NCBI RefSeq assembly: GCF_019931165.1
Contig: NZ_JAIOUP010000005.1
Span: 56,267-120,266 of the forward strand
DNA: 64,000 bases
From: Schnuerera sp. xch1
GTDB taxonomy: Bacteria; Bacillota; Clostridia; Tissierellales; Tepidimicrobiaceae
Direction: 5' to 3'
Numbering within the stretch: position 1 is the stretch's first letter; every line of letters begins with the position of its first letter. This document shows, piece by piece, positions 54,521 to 63,503 of the stretch. Under the pieces are notes generated by a model, which saw only the letters and a list, made by a program, of their open reading frames with translations, was not told where the DNA came from and made no database searches. Both the position numbers and the translations under genes were made by a program.

Positions 54521-55501
54521 TTAAAACATGATTTTACTCATTCTATCAATTTCTTCATTGACATTCTCATATACGCCTTCATGATAGCTAATGGCTAATC
54601 CATGGGTTACACAAGGAATATAATATAATTTCCCACATCGTCTGCAACTTTCCTCTACATATTTAGCAGTATTCTCAGGTGTCCAATCTGGAAAATCAAC
54701 TACTCCACTGTCAATATCTCCCATAAAACTTATTTGTCCACCATATTTGTCTATAAGTTCAGGAGTATTATTAGTTGACATAGTTCCTTGCCATATGTCA
54801 ATTCCCATCTCTATCATATAGGGAACCAAGGTTGCTGCATAACTGTCACAATGGTGGACAATGAGCTCAACGCCATTATCTTTATAATATTTATATATCT
54901 TTTTATATCTTGGTACAAAAAACTCTTCAAACATCTTCGGAGAAATAAATGTAGAGGTTTGACTTCCCCAATCATCATGATGAAAAATTGCATCAGGCTT
55001 AAGATACTTTATAAGTTGCTCTGCATATTTAAGCTCATACTCCATTAAGTAATCAAGTAATTCGTGCATTTTCTCAGGTTCTTCATAATAATTCATTAAA
55101 GCGTTTTCCATTCTCATAAGGTGGTGTGTCATTTCAAAAAGACCTGGTGCTACAAACCCTGTTACAAACTTTTCCTTTCGATTTACAGATTCTGCATGTT
55201 TTACAGCTACTTGCCATTCTTCTTCTGAAAATATAACAGAAGGTGCTTTTACGTACTTTTTCCATTCCCTAACATCTTTTAATACAATATGTTCCTCATC
55301 ATGTACGGGGAAATCTCCAAGCTGTCCTTTTGGCCATTTAAAGGTTATACCCCATTCATTTTTAATTTCCTCACCTGGTTTAGGCTTTATCCTTTTTATA
55401 GGGACTTTATCTATAATTTCAAGAAATTCATATTGCTTCACAAATCTATCAGGATTTCCACCTTTTATAGTTTCAAGCAAGTTTTCTCGTATCGTTAACA
55501 T
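54521..55501 (-). CDS. UroD-family corrinoid methyltransferase 2
   Basis: A 326-residue paralog of methyltransferase 1, with the same first 297 residues, including VHHCDS and the Cys of YIPC. The last 29 residues start VTHGLAISYHEG rather than LTQGGDYSSFEG. In this fold that loop is close to the zinc and substrate site, so the two copies may differ in substrate choice. It follows corrinoid protein 2 and precedes transporter 2. ATG 55501 has AAAGGGGGTTATCAAT upstream. Confidence 0.85.
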   Translation of the reverse strand: MLTIRENLLETIKGGNPDRFVKQYEFLEIIDKVPIKRIKPKPGEEIKNEWGITFKWPKGQLGDFPVHDEEHIVLKDVREWKKYVKAPSVIFSEEEWQVAVKHAESVNRKEKFVTGFVAPGLFEMTHHLMRMENALMNYYEEPEKMHELLDYLMEYELKYAEQLIKYLKPDAIFHHDDWGSQTSTFISPKMFEEFFVPRYKKIYKYYKDNGVELIVHHCDSYAATLVPYMIEMGIDIWQGTMSTNNTPELIDKYGGQISFMGDIDSGVVDFPDWTPENTAKYVEESCRRCGKLYYIPCVTHGLAISYHEGVYENVNEEIDRMSKIMF

Positions 55502-56207
55502 ATTGATAACCCCCTTTGCTTATTTTAAGGCATATTTACGCAATTGCCAATTCCTTTACCAATTCTTTTGCTTTTGTGGCCGCACTACCCGCATCTGACG
55601 AATATCCATCTGCGCCAATTTCCATTGCAAATTCATTTGTTATAGGAGCACCACCGACAATAACCTTAAAACCTGTCAAATCGCTTTCTTTAAGAGCCTT
55701 AACAGTTTCTTTCAAAGCCGGCATTGTTGTAGTAAGAAGTGCAGAACAGGCGACCAATTTAACATCATCATTTTCCTTAACTGCATCGATAAATTTTTCC
55801 TTCGGCACATCTACTCCAAGGTCAATTACGTTAAATCCAACACTTTCAATCATCATAGCTACTAGGTTTTTGCCGATATCATGCAGATCACCTAGCACTG
55901 TACCTATAATACATGTGCCCAATGACGACGAGCCTTCACCAGTCAAATGTGGTTTAAGAATCTCAACACCACTTGCCATTGCTTTTGCTGCTAGAAGCAT
56001 TTCAGGCACAAAAATTTCACCTGCAGAAAATCTATCTCCCACAACGTTCATAGCTTTAATCATTACCTCAAGAATATCCTCAGCTTTTTCTCCTTCATCC
56101 AATACCTCTTGCACAAGGCTAGGCACAATCTTAGTCTTACCTTCTTCGACATTAACTTTTACTTCTTGAATTTTGGACATATTATTACCTCCTATATAAA
56201 TTAATAT
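54612..56207. repeat. 1.6-kb near-identical segment, copy 2
   Basis: This is the partner of 51202-52797. On the left the match ends within the UroD gene; on the right it ends after TTAATAT in the corrinoid gene leader, about 20 bases upstream of the ribosome binding site. Confidence 0.85.
55536..56180 (-). CDS. Corrinoid (B12-binding) methyl carrier protein 2
   Basis: A 214-residue protein identical in sequence to copy 1, with the DxHxxG cobalamin motif near residue 113. ATG 56180 has AGGAGG upstream; the frame extends to 56294 but the extra 38 residues (basic and hydrophobic) have no such site and are not kept in copy 1. Upstream, where copy 1 has element E1, an IS transposase remnant lies instead, so its expression may differ. 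Confidence 0.94.
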   Translation of the reverse strand: MSKIQEVKVNVEEGKTKIVPSLVQEVLDEGEKAEDILEVMIKAMNVVGDRFSAGEIFVPEMLLAAKAMASGVEILKPHLTGEGSSSLGTCIIGTVLGDLHDIGKNLVAMMIESVGFNVIDLGVDVPKEKFIDAVKENDDVKLVACSALLTTTMPALKETVKALKESDLTGFKVIVGGAPITNEFAMEIGADGYSSDAGSAATKAKELVKELAIA

Positions 56208-56339
56208 TAGCTTATTGTAAAATTTTACAATTCGTATAAATACTATATTAAATTTATTAAAATGACTAGGTTTCCCCCGTTTTTGGATACACATACATTG
56301 AAAAAATGTTTATAACTTAAAAAACAAAAGGAGAAACTT

Positions 56340-56703
56340 ATGCCAACTTCAGCTAAACAATTAAATTTTGGTGATATTTCTACTGATTTTGATAAGTTTT
56401 TTAATCAAAATCAAGATAACTTACTTTCTTTATTAAGTGAATTCATTAGTATTAGTGATTTTATTCCATTTTTCGTTTTCGTCTGAATTATATAAGTTTC
56501 ATGACTTTTTAAAAGTTCTTGATAAATCTCAGTTTTCTAGGTTTAAATCCAATTTCTTTAATGTCCTTAATGATTTATTTAATAATTCAATTCATTATAC
56601 TGAAGATATTCCTGAAAAAATCAATCCTTTAACTGCCTTTACACTTATGGTTAAGACAGAAAATCATGATAATCCTCTTGCAATTAAATTTTTAGTTGCA
56701 TAA
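56340..56703 (+). pseudogene. IS transposase N-terminal remnant
   Basis: AAAGGAG precedes ATG 56340. The frame reads MPTSAKQLNFGDIS and SEFISISDFIPF, a beginning seen in clostridial DDE transposases, and stops at TGA near 56484. A second frame follows (ELYKFHDFLKVLDKSQFSRFK, then NPLTAFTLM) up to 56703. About 130 of some 400 or more residues remain, with an internal deletion near 56475. In 56704-56867 no gene is seen. Confidence 0.6.
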
Positions 56704-56867
56704 GCTAATTTTAACTGTTCAATTAAATAATTATTTTTTAAAGGTTTATTAAGTCTTTATTTTGCTATGTTCTTTTTCACATATAACCTAAATACTTATA
56801 TAGTTTTATGAAATATCCTCACCTTCTGTTATAGATAACCTTTCATAATTTTAAAATTACATTAATC

Positions 56868-56935
56868 TATTTTATTTCAGGGGCCATCATTAAAACTTCG
56901 TCCCTACTTTTTGATAAAAAAGATATATAAAATGA
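56868..56935 (-). promoter_or_regulatory. Repeated leader element E2 downstream of the mtrH-like gene
   Basis: It matches E1 and E3 in AAGTTTTAATG, CCCTGAAATAAAA and TTTTTATCAAAAAG but lacks the second hairpin, whose place is taken by unrelated sequence toward the IS remnant. It shows the ancestral order mtrH, E, corrinoid gene. Confidence 0.5.
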
Positions 56936-56988
56936 CACCATTTTCAAACAACATTTAATTATAATTATTAATTGGACTATCTCTTACA

Positions 56989-57813
56989 TTATCTTGTCGA
57001 TAATTTTTTCGCTTTTGATTTACCTATAACTCCATCGCGATGTGCTTGAATATACTCTAGACAATAATCATCATTCTTAAGCAATGCATTTGTAGCATAA
57101 ATTATACCTAACATATCACTGTTTGTAGGATCTAAAATAGCACTATCCATCCCAGCTTGCATTGCTAAAACTAAAAATGCTTTATTAATATGTTTTCTTC
57201 TAGGAAGACCGAAGGAAATATTAGACAACCCACTAGTAAGATGGATATCAGGATAAGCTTTCTTAATCCTCCTGCAACATTCCGCAAAGGTCAACAAAGC
57301 ATCTTGATCTGTCGATAGCGTCACTACAAGCGGATCTATATAAAGCCTTGAAGGATCAATACTGTATTCTTCTGTTTTAGTCATAATCTGCTCAAAAATT
57401 TCCATACGGTCATCAACTGAATTAGGAATACCATCGTCTCCACACAACAATGCAACGCATCCCCATTCAGTGTTCGCAATTCTAGGGAAGATTGTATCTA
57501 TTTTATCTCCCTCCATAGAAACCGAGTTAACAATCCCTGGCTTATTACAAAACCTTATTGCTTCGACACATGAATGCTGACTTGGACTATCTATACAAAT
57601 AGGCAAATCTGTAACTTCTTGAATACAATCAATTAACCAGTTCAAAGTCTCTACTTCTTCCTCTTCCTCAACTGAGGCACAACAATCAATGTAAGAAGAA
57701 TTGGATTCTGCTTGCAACCTGGCTAATTCCTTTATAAACTGTGAATCACGATTTGCAATTGCCCTACTCACAGAAGGTATAGAACCATTAATTTTCTCTC
57801 CTATTATAATCAA
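56989..57813 (-). CDS. MtrH-like methyltetrahydrofolate:corrinoid methyltransferase
   Basis: A 274-residue protein of the pterin-binding (dihydropteroate synthase-like) fold. IIIGEKINGSIPSVSRAI at the start, DLPICIDSPSQHSC near residue 90, MEGDKIDTIFPR near 118, and TSGLSNISFGLPRRKHINKAF near 200 match MtrH/AcsE-type enzymes. It should move the methyl group from the corrinoid protein to tetrahydrofolate. The likely start is TTG 57813 with GGAGGT ten bases upstream; an ATG at 57831 overlaps that site. It diverges from the pucR-like gene. Confidence 0.87.
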   Translation of the reverse strand: MIIIGEKINGSIPSVSRAIANRDSQFIKELARLQAESNSSYIDCCASVEEEEEVETLNWLIDCIQEVTDLPICIDSPSQHSCVEAIRFCNKPGIVNSVSMEGDKIDTIFPRIANTEWGCVALLCGDDGIPNSVDDRMEIFEQIMTKTEEYSIDPSRLYIDPLVVTLSTDQDALLTFAECCRRIKKAYPDIHLTSGLSNISFGLPRRKHINKAFLVLAMQAGMDSAILDPTNSDMLGIIYATNALLKNDDYCLEYIQAHRDGVIGKSKAKKLSTR

Positions 57814-57866
57814 TTTGACACACACCTCCATATTCGATAAAATATGTTTACAATATATTCTAAAAG

Positions 57867-57900
57867 TTCCGAATTTAGTATATCATCAAATAATTCGGAA
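57867..57900. promoter_or_regulatory. Inverted repeat between mtrH-like and pucR-like genes
   Basis: TTCCGAATT (57867-57875) and AATTCGGAA (57892-57900) are exact complements with a 16-base spacer, about 54 bases upstream of the mtrH-like start. This is a good candidate operator for the PucR-type regulator. Confidence 0.5.
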
Positions 57901-57902
57901 TT

Positions 57903-58045
57903 CTATCCACAAACTGTTGATATCCTAATTATTTTTTAATACATTTTGTTCAATTTAAAGCATATTTAAAATCTCATAGGCATAAACTGAATAAATCCCA
58001 AGATAACACCAATGGAAAAACACTTTTTAAATTTAAAATATAGTG
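57903..58045 (+). repeat. pucR-like promoter region, copy A
   Basis: CTATCCACAAACT, TTTTTTAATACATTTTGT, GAAAAACACTTTTTAA and ATATAGTG occur in this order and again, diverged, at 63312-63430. It is the upstream region of the pucR-like gene. Confidence 0.45.
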
Positions 58046-58091
58046 TCTTTCAGTTCAAAAATAAACAACAAAACTATAATGGAGGTTAACT

Positions 58092-59675
58092 ATGAAATTA
58101 AGCTCTATCTTTGTAATTGAACAATTGCAAAGATATTATAAGATTTCTGTCCCCAGTGAACTTTCTGCGACTCCATGTCTAATTCACCCAACACTTTACA
58201 CTCCAGGGATGAAATTACAAGACTATATAGTATATGTTGTAAACAAAATAGGATTAAATGACTTGGAAGCTTATGGAGAATTTCCAGAGCATTGTTTGGT
58301 TATCGTTATCGGAAGAAAACCGAATTATAAGTCTTTTAATGTGTGTACCTTATATGGTACCAATAATGCATTGATAGTTTTTTCACAAATTCAGGAACTA
58401 TTTAACATTTATGCTACCTGGCAAGAGAATTTGATACATACTTATCTTAAAGATAAATCAATCCAAACTATGTTGTCTATAAGTATACCGGTATTAAAAA
58501 ATTCATTGTTTGTAGTAGGAATGGATTTTACCATTTTAGCTGCCGCATTTATAAATTCCCCTAATTCCTATGAGGATGTATTCGGTTCTTCACAAAATAC
58601 TCATTCATACGTAACCGCTTTAAAAAACAGTGAATTATTTCATCAAGTTAAAGAATTAAATAATGTTTTTTATTTTCCATCAACTGTAACAGGATTAGCC
58701 TCCCTCTGTGTAAATATCAAAAAGAATGACAAAACTACTCACCGTCTTGTGATGCTGGAAGATAACCGAAAAATAGGAAAAAATGAAGGATTTCTTTTAG
58801 AGTTTTTAGCTCTTCTAATACAACGCATGCTCAATTCTAGTTTAGTAAAACATTTGAATCCAATAAATAATGGTTATGAATATTTAACTAAAATTTTCTT
58901 GAACATTTTAAACAATAAAAACGTAGATTATCTGGACATAGGTCAAAAACTTAATGCTGAAGGCTGGTTATCCAACCACGAATATATTTGTATTTGCATT
59001 AAATTAACCAAAATAGACAAACGAAATTATACATATTACCCTATTATCCTCTATCTAAATAAAATTTTCAGCAACTCCTGTCCCCTTCTTTATAAAGGGA
59101 ATATAGTAGTTTTTATAAATATGACTCTTTCACAACTAAACTTAAACGAGCTCTTAAAACGTGCCGAAGGCTTTGCGAAGGAAAGTTTATTAAATGTTGG
59201 TATCAGCCCCAGCATGTCAGGACATATACACTTACGATATCAGTACATACGCGCACAAATTGCTTTATCTATTGGAGTCCAGAAATCACCTAAAAAACGA
59301 GTCCACATATTCAACGATGTTTCTTTTGATTATATATTGCAACAATCAACAAAAGAGCTTCCCGCACCTATGATAGCCCACGAAAAACTCCTAAACTTAA
59401 TAAATATTGATAAAACTAAAAATACTGAATATGTAAGGACTCTATACATATATTTAGATAATCAATTCAATGCGCTACAAACAGCAAAGAAATTGTTTAT
59501 ACATCGAAGCACATTAATGTACCGTTTAGACAAAATTAAAAAAATTCTTGGTTCAGATCTAAAAGATTCTGATGAACTTTTATATATTATGCTTTCTTTT
59601 CGTTTACTTGGCTATCGGCAAGAAGTAAAAAACAGCTTGTATACGATATACTGCCAGGACCATAATAATAATTAA
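58092..59675 (+). CDS. PucR/CdaR-type transcriptional regulator
   Basis: A 527-residue regulator. The N-terminal 280 residues resemble the PucR-like ligand-sensing region but match no domain I can name. The C-terminal helix-turn-helix is clear: TLYIYLDNQFNALQTAKKLFIHRSTLMYRLDKIKKILG near residues 453-490, with LSFRLL after it. AATGGAGGT precedes the ATG. It diverges from the mtrH-like gene and sits within the island, so it is likely its activator. Its 3' end overlaps the DUF2284 gene by 89 bp on the opposite strand. Confidence 0.87.
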   Translation: MKLSSIFVIEQLQRYYKISVPSELSATPCLIHPTLYTPGMKLQDYIVYVVNKIGLNDLEAYGEFPEHCLVIVIGRKPNYKSFNVCTLYGTNNALIVFSQIQELFNIYATWQENLIHTYLKDKSIQTMLSISIPVLKNSLFVVGMDFTILAAAFINSPNSYEDVFGSSQNTHSYVTALKNSELFHQVKELNNVFYFPSTVTGLASLCVNIKKNDKTTHRLVMLEDNRKIGKNEGFLLEFLALLIQRMLNSSLVKHLNPINNGYEYLTKIFLNILNNKNVDYLDIGQKLNAEGWLSNHEYICICIKLTKIDKRNYTYYPIILYLNKIFSNSCPLLYKGNIVVFINMTLSQLNLNELLKRAEGFAKESLLNVGISPSMSGHIHLRYQYIRAQIALSIGVQKSPKKRVHIFNDVSFDYILQQSTKELPAPMIAHEKLLNLINIDKTKNTEYVRTLYIYLDNQFNALQTAKKLFIHRSTLMYRLDKIKKILGSDLKDSDELLYIMLSFRLLGYRQEVKNSLYTIYCQDHNNN

Positions 59676-60147
59676 GTCCATTATCCTTGCAAAGCTGGCT
59701 AACCAATATACCATAAGATTCCAAGGAAGAAATCATCTTGTCTTGAAATAGGCAGGCTTTATTTGGATATATGCATTTTTCACAAATTGTACATGCTCCA
59801 ACCCCTAAATACAAAATGTCCTTGTACTTATTAGACAAAGAATATCTTAAATTTAAAGAACGTCTTTGGTGTTTATCCTGAATTTCCATCATGCCATCAA
59901 CATCAAAACTGTTTTCTAGTTCATCAACCGTCTGAACTATAAATCCAATATTGTATTTTGCTATTCTAGCCCTGCACTCTTCCAGACTGCCACAGCCAGG
60001 TGGGCATGACCAATTTTTGCCATACATACCACAGATATTTGCCTGACACATACGACGTATCTCTGGAAGCAATTGTATGGTTTTTATATCCAATATGGTA
60101 AAATATTCAAAGCCAGCTTTTTCAGCTCTCCTTAATAATTCATCCAT
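59587..60147 (-). CDS. DUF2284 cysteine-rich metal-binding protein
   Basis: A 186-residue protein. Cysteines lie in CQANICGMYGKNWSCPPGCGS near residues 34-54 and ACTICEKCIYPNKACLF near 117-133, in a pattern suited to iron-sulfur clusters; GPGSISYTSCFLL closes the conserved part. DUF2284 proteins often accompany corrinoid methyltransferases, but their role is unproven. AGGA lies next to the ATG. The last 29 codons are antisense to the end of the pucR-like gene. Confidence 0.85.
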   Translation of the reverse strand: MDELLRRAEKAGFEYFTILDIKTIQLLPEIRRMCQANICGMYGKNWSCPPGCGSLEECRARIAKYNIGFIVQTVDELENSFDVDGMMEIQDKHQRRSLNLRYSLSNKYKDILYLGVGACTICEKCIYPNKACLFQDKMISSLESYGILVSQLCKDNGLNYYYGPGSISYTSCFLLLADSQVNEKKA

Positions 60148-60194
60148 TCCTATATTTTCCCCCTATTACATTGTTTTTGAATTATCACTTTTAC

Positions 60195-61709
60195 CTATAA
60201 CTCTGTTTTTATAAACTCCATATGCTCCACAAACACATCCTGAAACTCTGCCGCCAATGCTAATTCCATAAACTTTACCTTTTTAGCAATTTTTGCTGCT
60301 CGATTAAATTCTTCTTTATTTAATATTGATAACTTTGCCCCTTCGCCTGCTGCATTTCCAACCACGGTTATTTTCTTTCGTAAAACTAATGGAATCAAGC
60401 CTATATCACATGCACTCTCAGAGGACATATAATTGCCGAAGGCCCCTGCAATTAAAACTTTATCTATATCTTTGTAATCCGCTCCACTTTTTTTACAAAG
60501 TATGTCAATTCCTGCAGCTATGGCTGATTTTGCTAATTGCAGTTCTCGGATATCTTTTTGACTTAAATAAACTTTATCTGATATATAATATGGTGAATGT
60601 TTTAAGTATCCAGAAGGCTCTAGTAGCCCGCACTGTAGCATTACTGCAACTGCATCTATCAATCCTGAGCCACAAATACCAATAGGTTCTTTTTCATTAA
60701 TAACTGTATATTTCAACTGCCCATTCTCCCAGCTTACGTGATCAATGGCGCCGTCAGCGCCACGCATACCACATTCAATTTTTGCCCCTTCAAAAGCTGG
60801 ACCAGCAGCAGTAGAACAAGCCAGGATCCGATCCTTGTTCCCAAGAACAATCTCTCCATTAGTTCCAATATCAATCATAAGAGTTAATTCTTCTAATTTA
60901 TCAAATTCTAATGCTAGTAGGCAAGCAGAGGTATCTGCTCCTACAAAACTGCCTATATTAGGAAGAACACGTAAAATTCCTTCAGGATGAATATGAATGT
61001 CATAATCTTTAGCTAGGAAAGTATGTTCTTTTACCATTGCTGGTAAATAAGGTGCAAGTACTAAAGACTTAGGAGATAAGCCTAAAAAAAGATGATGCAT
61101 AGCAGTATTGGCAGCGACGGAAATTCCATAAATATCTTCGATTTTAATACTAACCTTTTGAGTCAAGTGTTTAAGAAGTCCATTCATTGTGCCACGAACT
61201 ATTTTGCCAAGATGTCCCTTCCCACGTTCCAGTTCATAATTACAACGACTAATTACATCAGCTGCATATTGGGATTGAGGATTTAACTTACTGCCTACTG
61301 CTAGTATTTCACCATCATATGCATTCAACAGATAGGCTGCAATTGTTGTAGTCCCTATGTCAAAAGCAGCTAATGCACAATTCTCCATTGCTTCTTTTTG
61401 TTCTGGCAATGCTGGAATCCCTGGCTTTACTTCTACATTTCTACTAGCACTCTCCATCAAAATCTTGTAAGCACCTGCTCGTCGCAATGTCTCCACTTCC
61501 ATATCTTCTGTGATGGTTACCCTGCACGCCAATTCTTCTGATGCCTGTGTGCCACGAATGATTTTCACCTTGCACTTTTTACATTTCCCTTGTCCACCAC
61601 AAAAAGCATTAGGCTCTAATCCCGCTGCACGTTCAGCTTCTAAAAGGTTTGTCCCTTCCTTTACACTAATTTCAGTTTTCCCATTAAAAACGACCTTGAA
61701 TTCATTCAT
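60195..61709 (-). CDS. RACo-type reductive activator of corrinoid proteins
   Basis: A 504-residue protein. The N-terminal [2Fe-2S] ferredoxin domain has cysteines in AFCGGQGKCKKCKVKI and ELACRV. The ASKHA ATPase part begins at LAAFDIGTTTIAAYLL near residue 115, with LMIDIGTNGEIVLG near 280 and CGSGLIDAVAVML near 350. This family re-reduces Co(II) corrinoid to active Co(I) using ATP. ATG 61709 has AAGGGA eight bases upstream. The DUF2284 gene follows 47 bases later. Confidence 0.93.
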   Translation of the reverse strand: MNEFKVVFNGKTEISVKEGTNLLEAERAAGLEPNAFCGGQGKCKKCKVKIIRGTQASEELACRVTITEDMEVETLRRAGAYKILMESASRNVEVKPGIPALPEQKEAMENCALAAFDIGTTTIAAYLLNAYDGEILAVGSKLNPQSQYAADVISRCNYELERGKGHLGKIVRGTMNGLLKHLTQKVSIKIEDIYGISVAANTAMHHLFLGLSPKSLVLAPYLPAMVKEHTFLAKDYDIHIHPEGILRVLPNIGSFVGADTSACLLALEFDKLEELTLMIDIGTNGEIVLGNKDRILACSTAAGPAFEGAKIECGMRGADGAIDHVSWENGQLKYTVINEKEPIGICGSGLIDAVAVMLQCGLLEPSGYLKHSPYYISDKVYLSQKDIRELQLAKSAIAAGIDILCKKSGADYKDIDKVLIAGAFGNYMSSESACDIGLIPLVLRKKITVVGNAAGEGAKLSILNKEEFNRAAKIAKKVKFMELALAAEFQDVFVEHMEFIKTEL

Positions 61710-61993
61710 ATACACACTCCCTTGAAATAAAGCGTAGTGTCAAATACGAACTATCTACATAAATTTGATTATCTTCCGTTTTACGCATGATTTTAGTAGG
61801 AATTATTATTACAACTTTTTAGAGAAGAGATTAACTAGAATGAAAATTCTGATGAAAAGGTGAGATATTAAAAAAGCTATGCCTATATTCACAAGAAAGT
61901 AAATTCTGATACTACATTCTGAGATAAGATATCTATTACGACAAATAGAGAAAAAAGCCTAAAAGTTAAAAAGATGCTATCAATACTTCATCA

Positions 61994-62036
61994 CGAAGGC
62001 GAAAATACGTAGCTTACGCTAAATATATCGCCTTCG
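61994..62036 (-). terminator. Hairpin after metF
   Basis: CGAAGGCGA and TCGCCTTCG pair exactly, enclosing a smaller GTAGC/GCTA stem. It lies 55 bases past the metF stop on the minus strand. The remaining gap 61710-61990 shows short broken frames (for example KKAMPIFTRK) but no gene I can support. Confidence 0.5.
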
Positions 62037-62091
62037 GATAAAAATTGAAAAGTGTCTATTGATGGTTTATCAACGATGTAGATAAGTATTC

Positions 62092-62988
62092 TTATGCTAT
62101 CCCAGAAACATCGACATTTACATCCTTTAAATTTCTTATCCCTGCATCATTTAAAATATCAGCAACATCCTGCCATTTATTTAAAGTATAAATATGAAGC
62201 CCATCAATTCCCGTATTAATGTAATCATAAATTAGTTTTACAGTATACTCTTTACCCGCTTTTTTGAAATCTTCAGGATTGTCACCGTATTTTCCAATTA
62301 TCTCTGCCAATTCCCTTGGGATTGAACAGCCATTGGATACCGTCATTCGAATTGTAGAATTTTTTGAAAGGACAGGCATAACACCCACATCTATCGGTAG
62401 TGCAATTCCTGCTTTTCTAATTTTGTCTACCCAACGTTCATATCGTCCTACATCATAGCATAACTGAGTCATTATATAATCTCCTCCGACATTCTGTTTT
62501 ATTCGAAGGTGGGTTATATCCTCTTCAAATGATCTAGCCTGTATATGTTTCTCTGGATTTCCTGCTATGGCAATACAAAACTCAGGAAAATTTACCTTAA
62601 TAAATTCCACCAGTTCATTTGCATAATCAAAATCTCCTCTTGTTTCTTCCCATCCCTTTGGAAAGTCTCCTCTTAAAGCCAGAATATGTTCAACACCCAT
62701 ATCTAAGTATGTCTGTAATTCTTTTCGTATACTTTCTTTTTTATTGCCTATACATGTATAATGAGTTACTGGGATTATTTTGCCGCTTTCTTTAATGGCT
62801 TTGCATATTTCCATGTTTCGACCTGCATTCGTTCCTCCTGCACCGTATGTACAACTGATAAAATCAGGTTCAAAAGCATACAAATGCTCTAATGTATCAA
62901 GAAGAGGCTCCATAGACTGATGCTCTTTAGGTGGAAAAACCTCAAAAGAAAATGACATCCTTTTTTCCATAATATCAGTTATCCTCAT
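62092..62988 (-). CDS. metF: Methylenetetrahydrofolate reductase
   Basis: A 298-residue MetF-type flavoprotein. MSFSFEVFPPK near residue 11 holds the catalytic Glu region, FISCTYGAGGTN near 43, ALRGDFPKG near 103, and ITHLRIKQNVGGDYIMTQLCYD near 157-178. In this island it should oxidise methyl-tetrahydrofolate to the methylene level, though it can also work reductively. GGGGGTG lies about 11 bases before the ATG and element E3 upstream. No metV gene is next to it. Confidence 0.92.
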   Translation of the reverse strand: MRITDIMEKRMSFSFEVFPPKEHQSMEPLLDTLEHLYAFEPDFISCTYGAGGTNAGRNMEICKAIKESGKIIPVTHYTCIGNKKESIRKELQTYLDMGVEHILALRGDFPKGWEETRGDFDYANELVEFIKVNFPEFCIAIAGNPEKHIQARSFEEDITHLRIKQNVGGDYIMTQLCYDVGRYERWVDKIRKAGIALPIDVGVMPVLSKNSTIRMTVSNGCSIPRELAEIIGKYGDNPEDFKKAGKEYTVKLIYDYINTGIDGLHIYTLNKWQDVADILNDAGIRNLKDVNVDVSGIA

Positions 62989-63014
62989 ATTTATATTGCA
63001 CCCCCATTTAGTTA

Positions 63015-63090
63015 TAGTATGCTCTCGAAAAGTCCAAGAGTTTAATTTACTTTATTTCAGGGGTTAGCATTAAAGCTTTACCCCAAATTC
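63015..63090 (-). promoter_or_regulatory. Repeated leader element E3 upstream of metF
   Basis: Contains GGGGU/ACCCC arms around AAAGCTTTAATG, CCTGAAATAAA, and a CUCUUG/CGAGAG hairpin with loop GACUUUU (63022-63040). Compared with E1, stem bases change together. It ends 27 bases before metF. Confidence 0.5.
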
Positions 63091-63311
63091 CTTGATAAAA
63101 TTAGTATTAATATTCTGGTAATACTCCTATAGTGGCGCTCATTTTATTCCTACATTTTATATCTCTATTAAAAACGCATATTTTTTCAAAATGATATTAT
63201 GTTAACTAATTCTGTTTTACAGGTTTTGTTATGTTAATTCTGTTTACCCTTACCTAATATTGAAATTTAAACTATGTTTAATAAAAACGTACCATAAAAA
63301 AAATTAAAACT

Positions 63312-63430
63312 CTATCCACAAACTATTTAGTTTCAAGAATTTTTTTACTACATTTTGTATTAAAACTATAATGAATTTTCAAAAATATGCACTTTGAAAA
63401 ACTCTTTTTAATTTTTTGTTGAATATAGTG
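63312..63430 (+). repeat. pucR-like promoter region, copy B (no gene follows)
   Basis: Diverged match to 57903-58045 (CTATCCACAAACT, TACATTTTGT, GAAAAACTCTTTTTAA, ATATAGTG). No regulator gene follows it. In 63431-63503 nothing else is seen. Confidence 0.4.
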
Positions 63431-63503
63431 AGATTGTAATAATGCATTAAAGTATATTACGATATGCTGAACTAGATAGTATCTTATAAGATATGACAGC
63501 TTG

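Noticed and set aside
61716..62091. Broken plus-strand frames (KKAMPIFTRK and others) as a gene
   Set aside because: Stops in every frame and no family match; only the terminal hairpin is supported.
63015..63045. Sigma-54 promoter in element E3 (TTGGAC ... AGAGCA)
   Set aside because: The GG to GC distance is one base too long and E1 lacks the GG/GC pattern.
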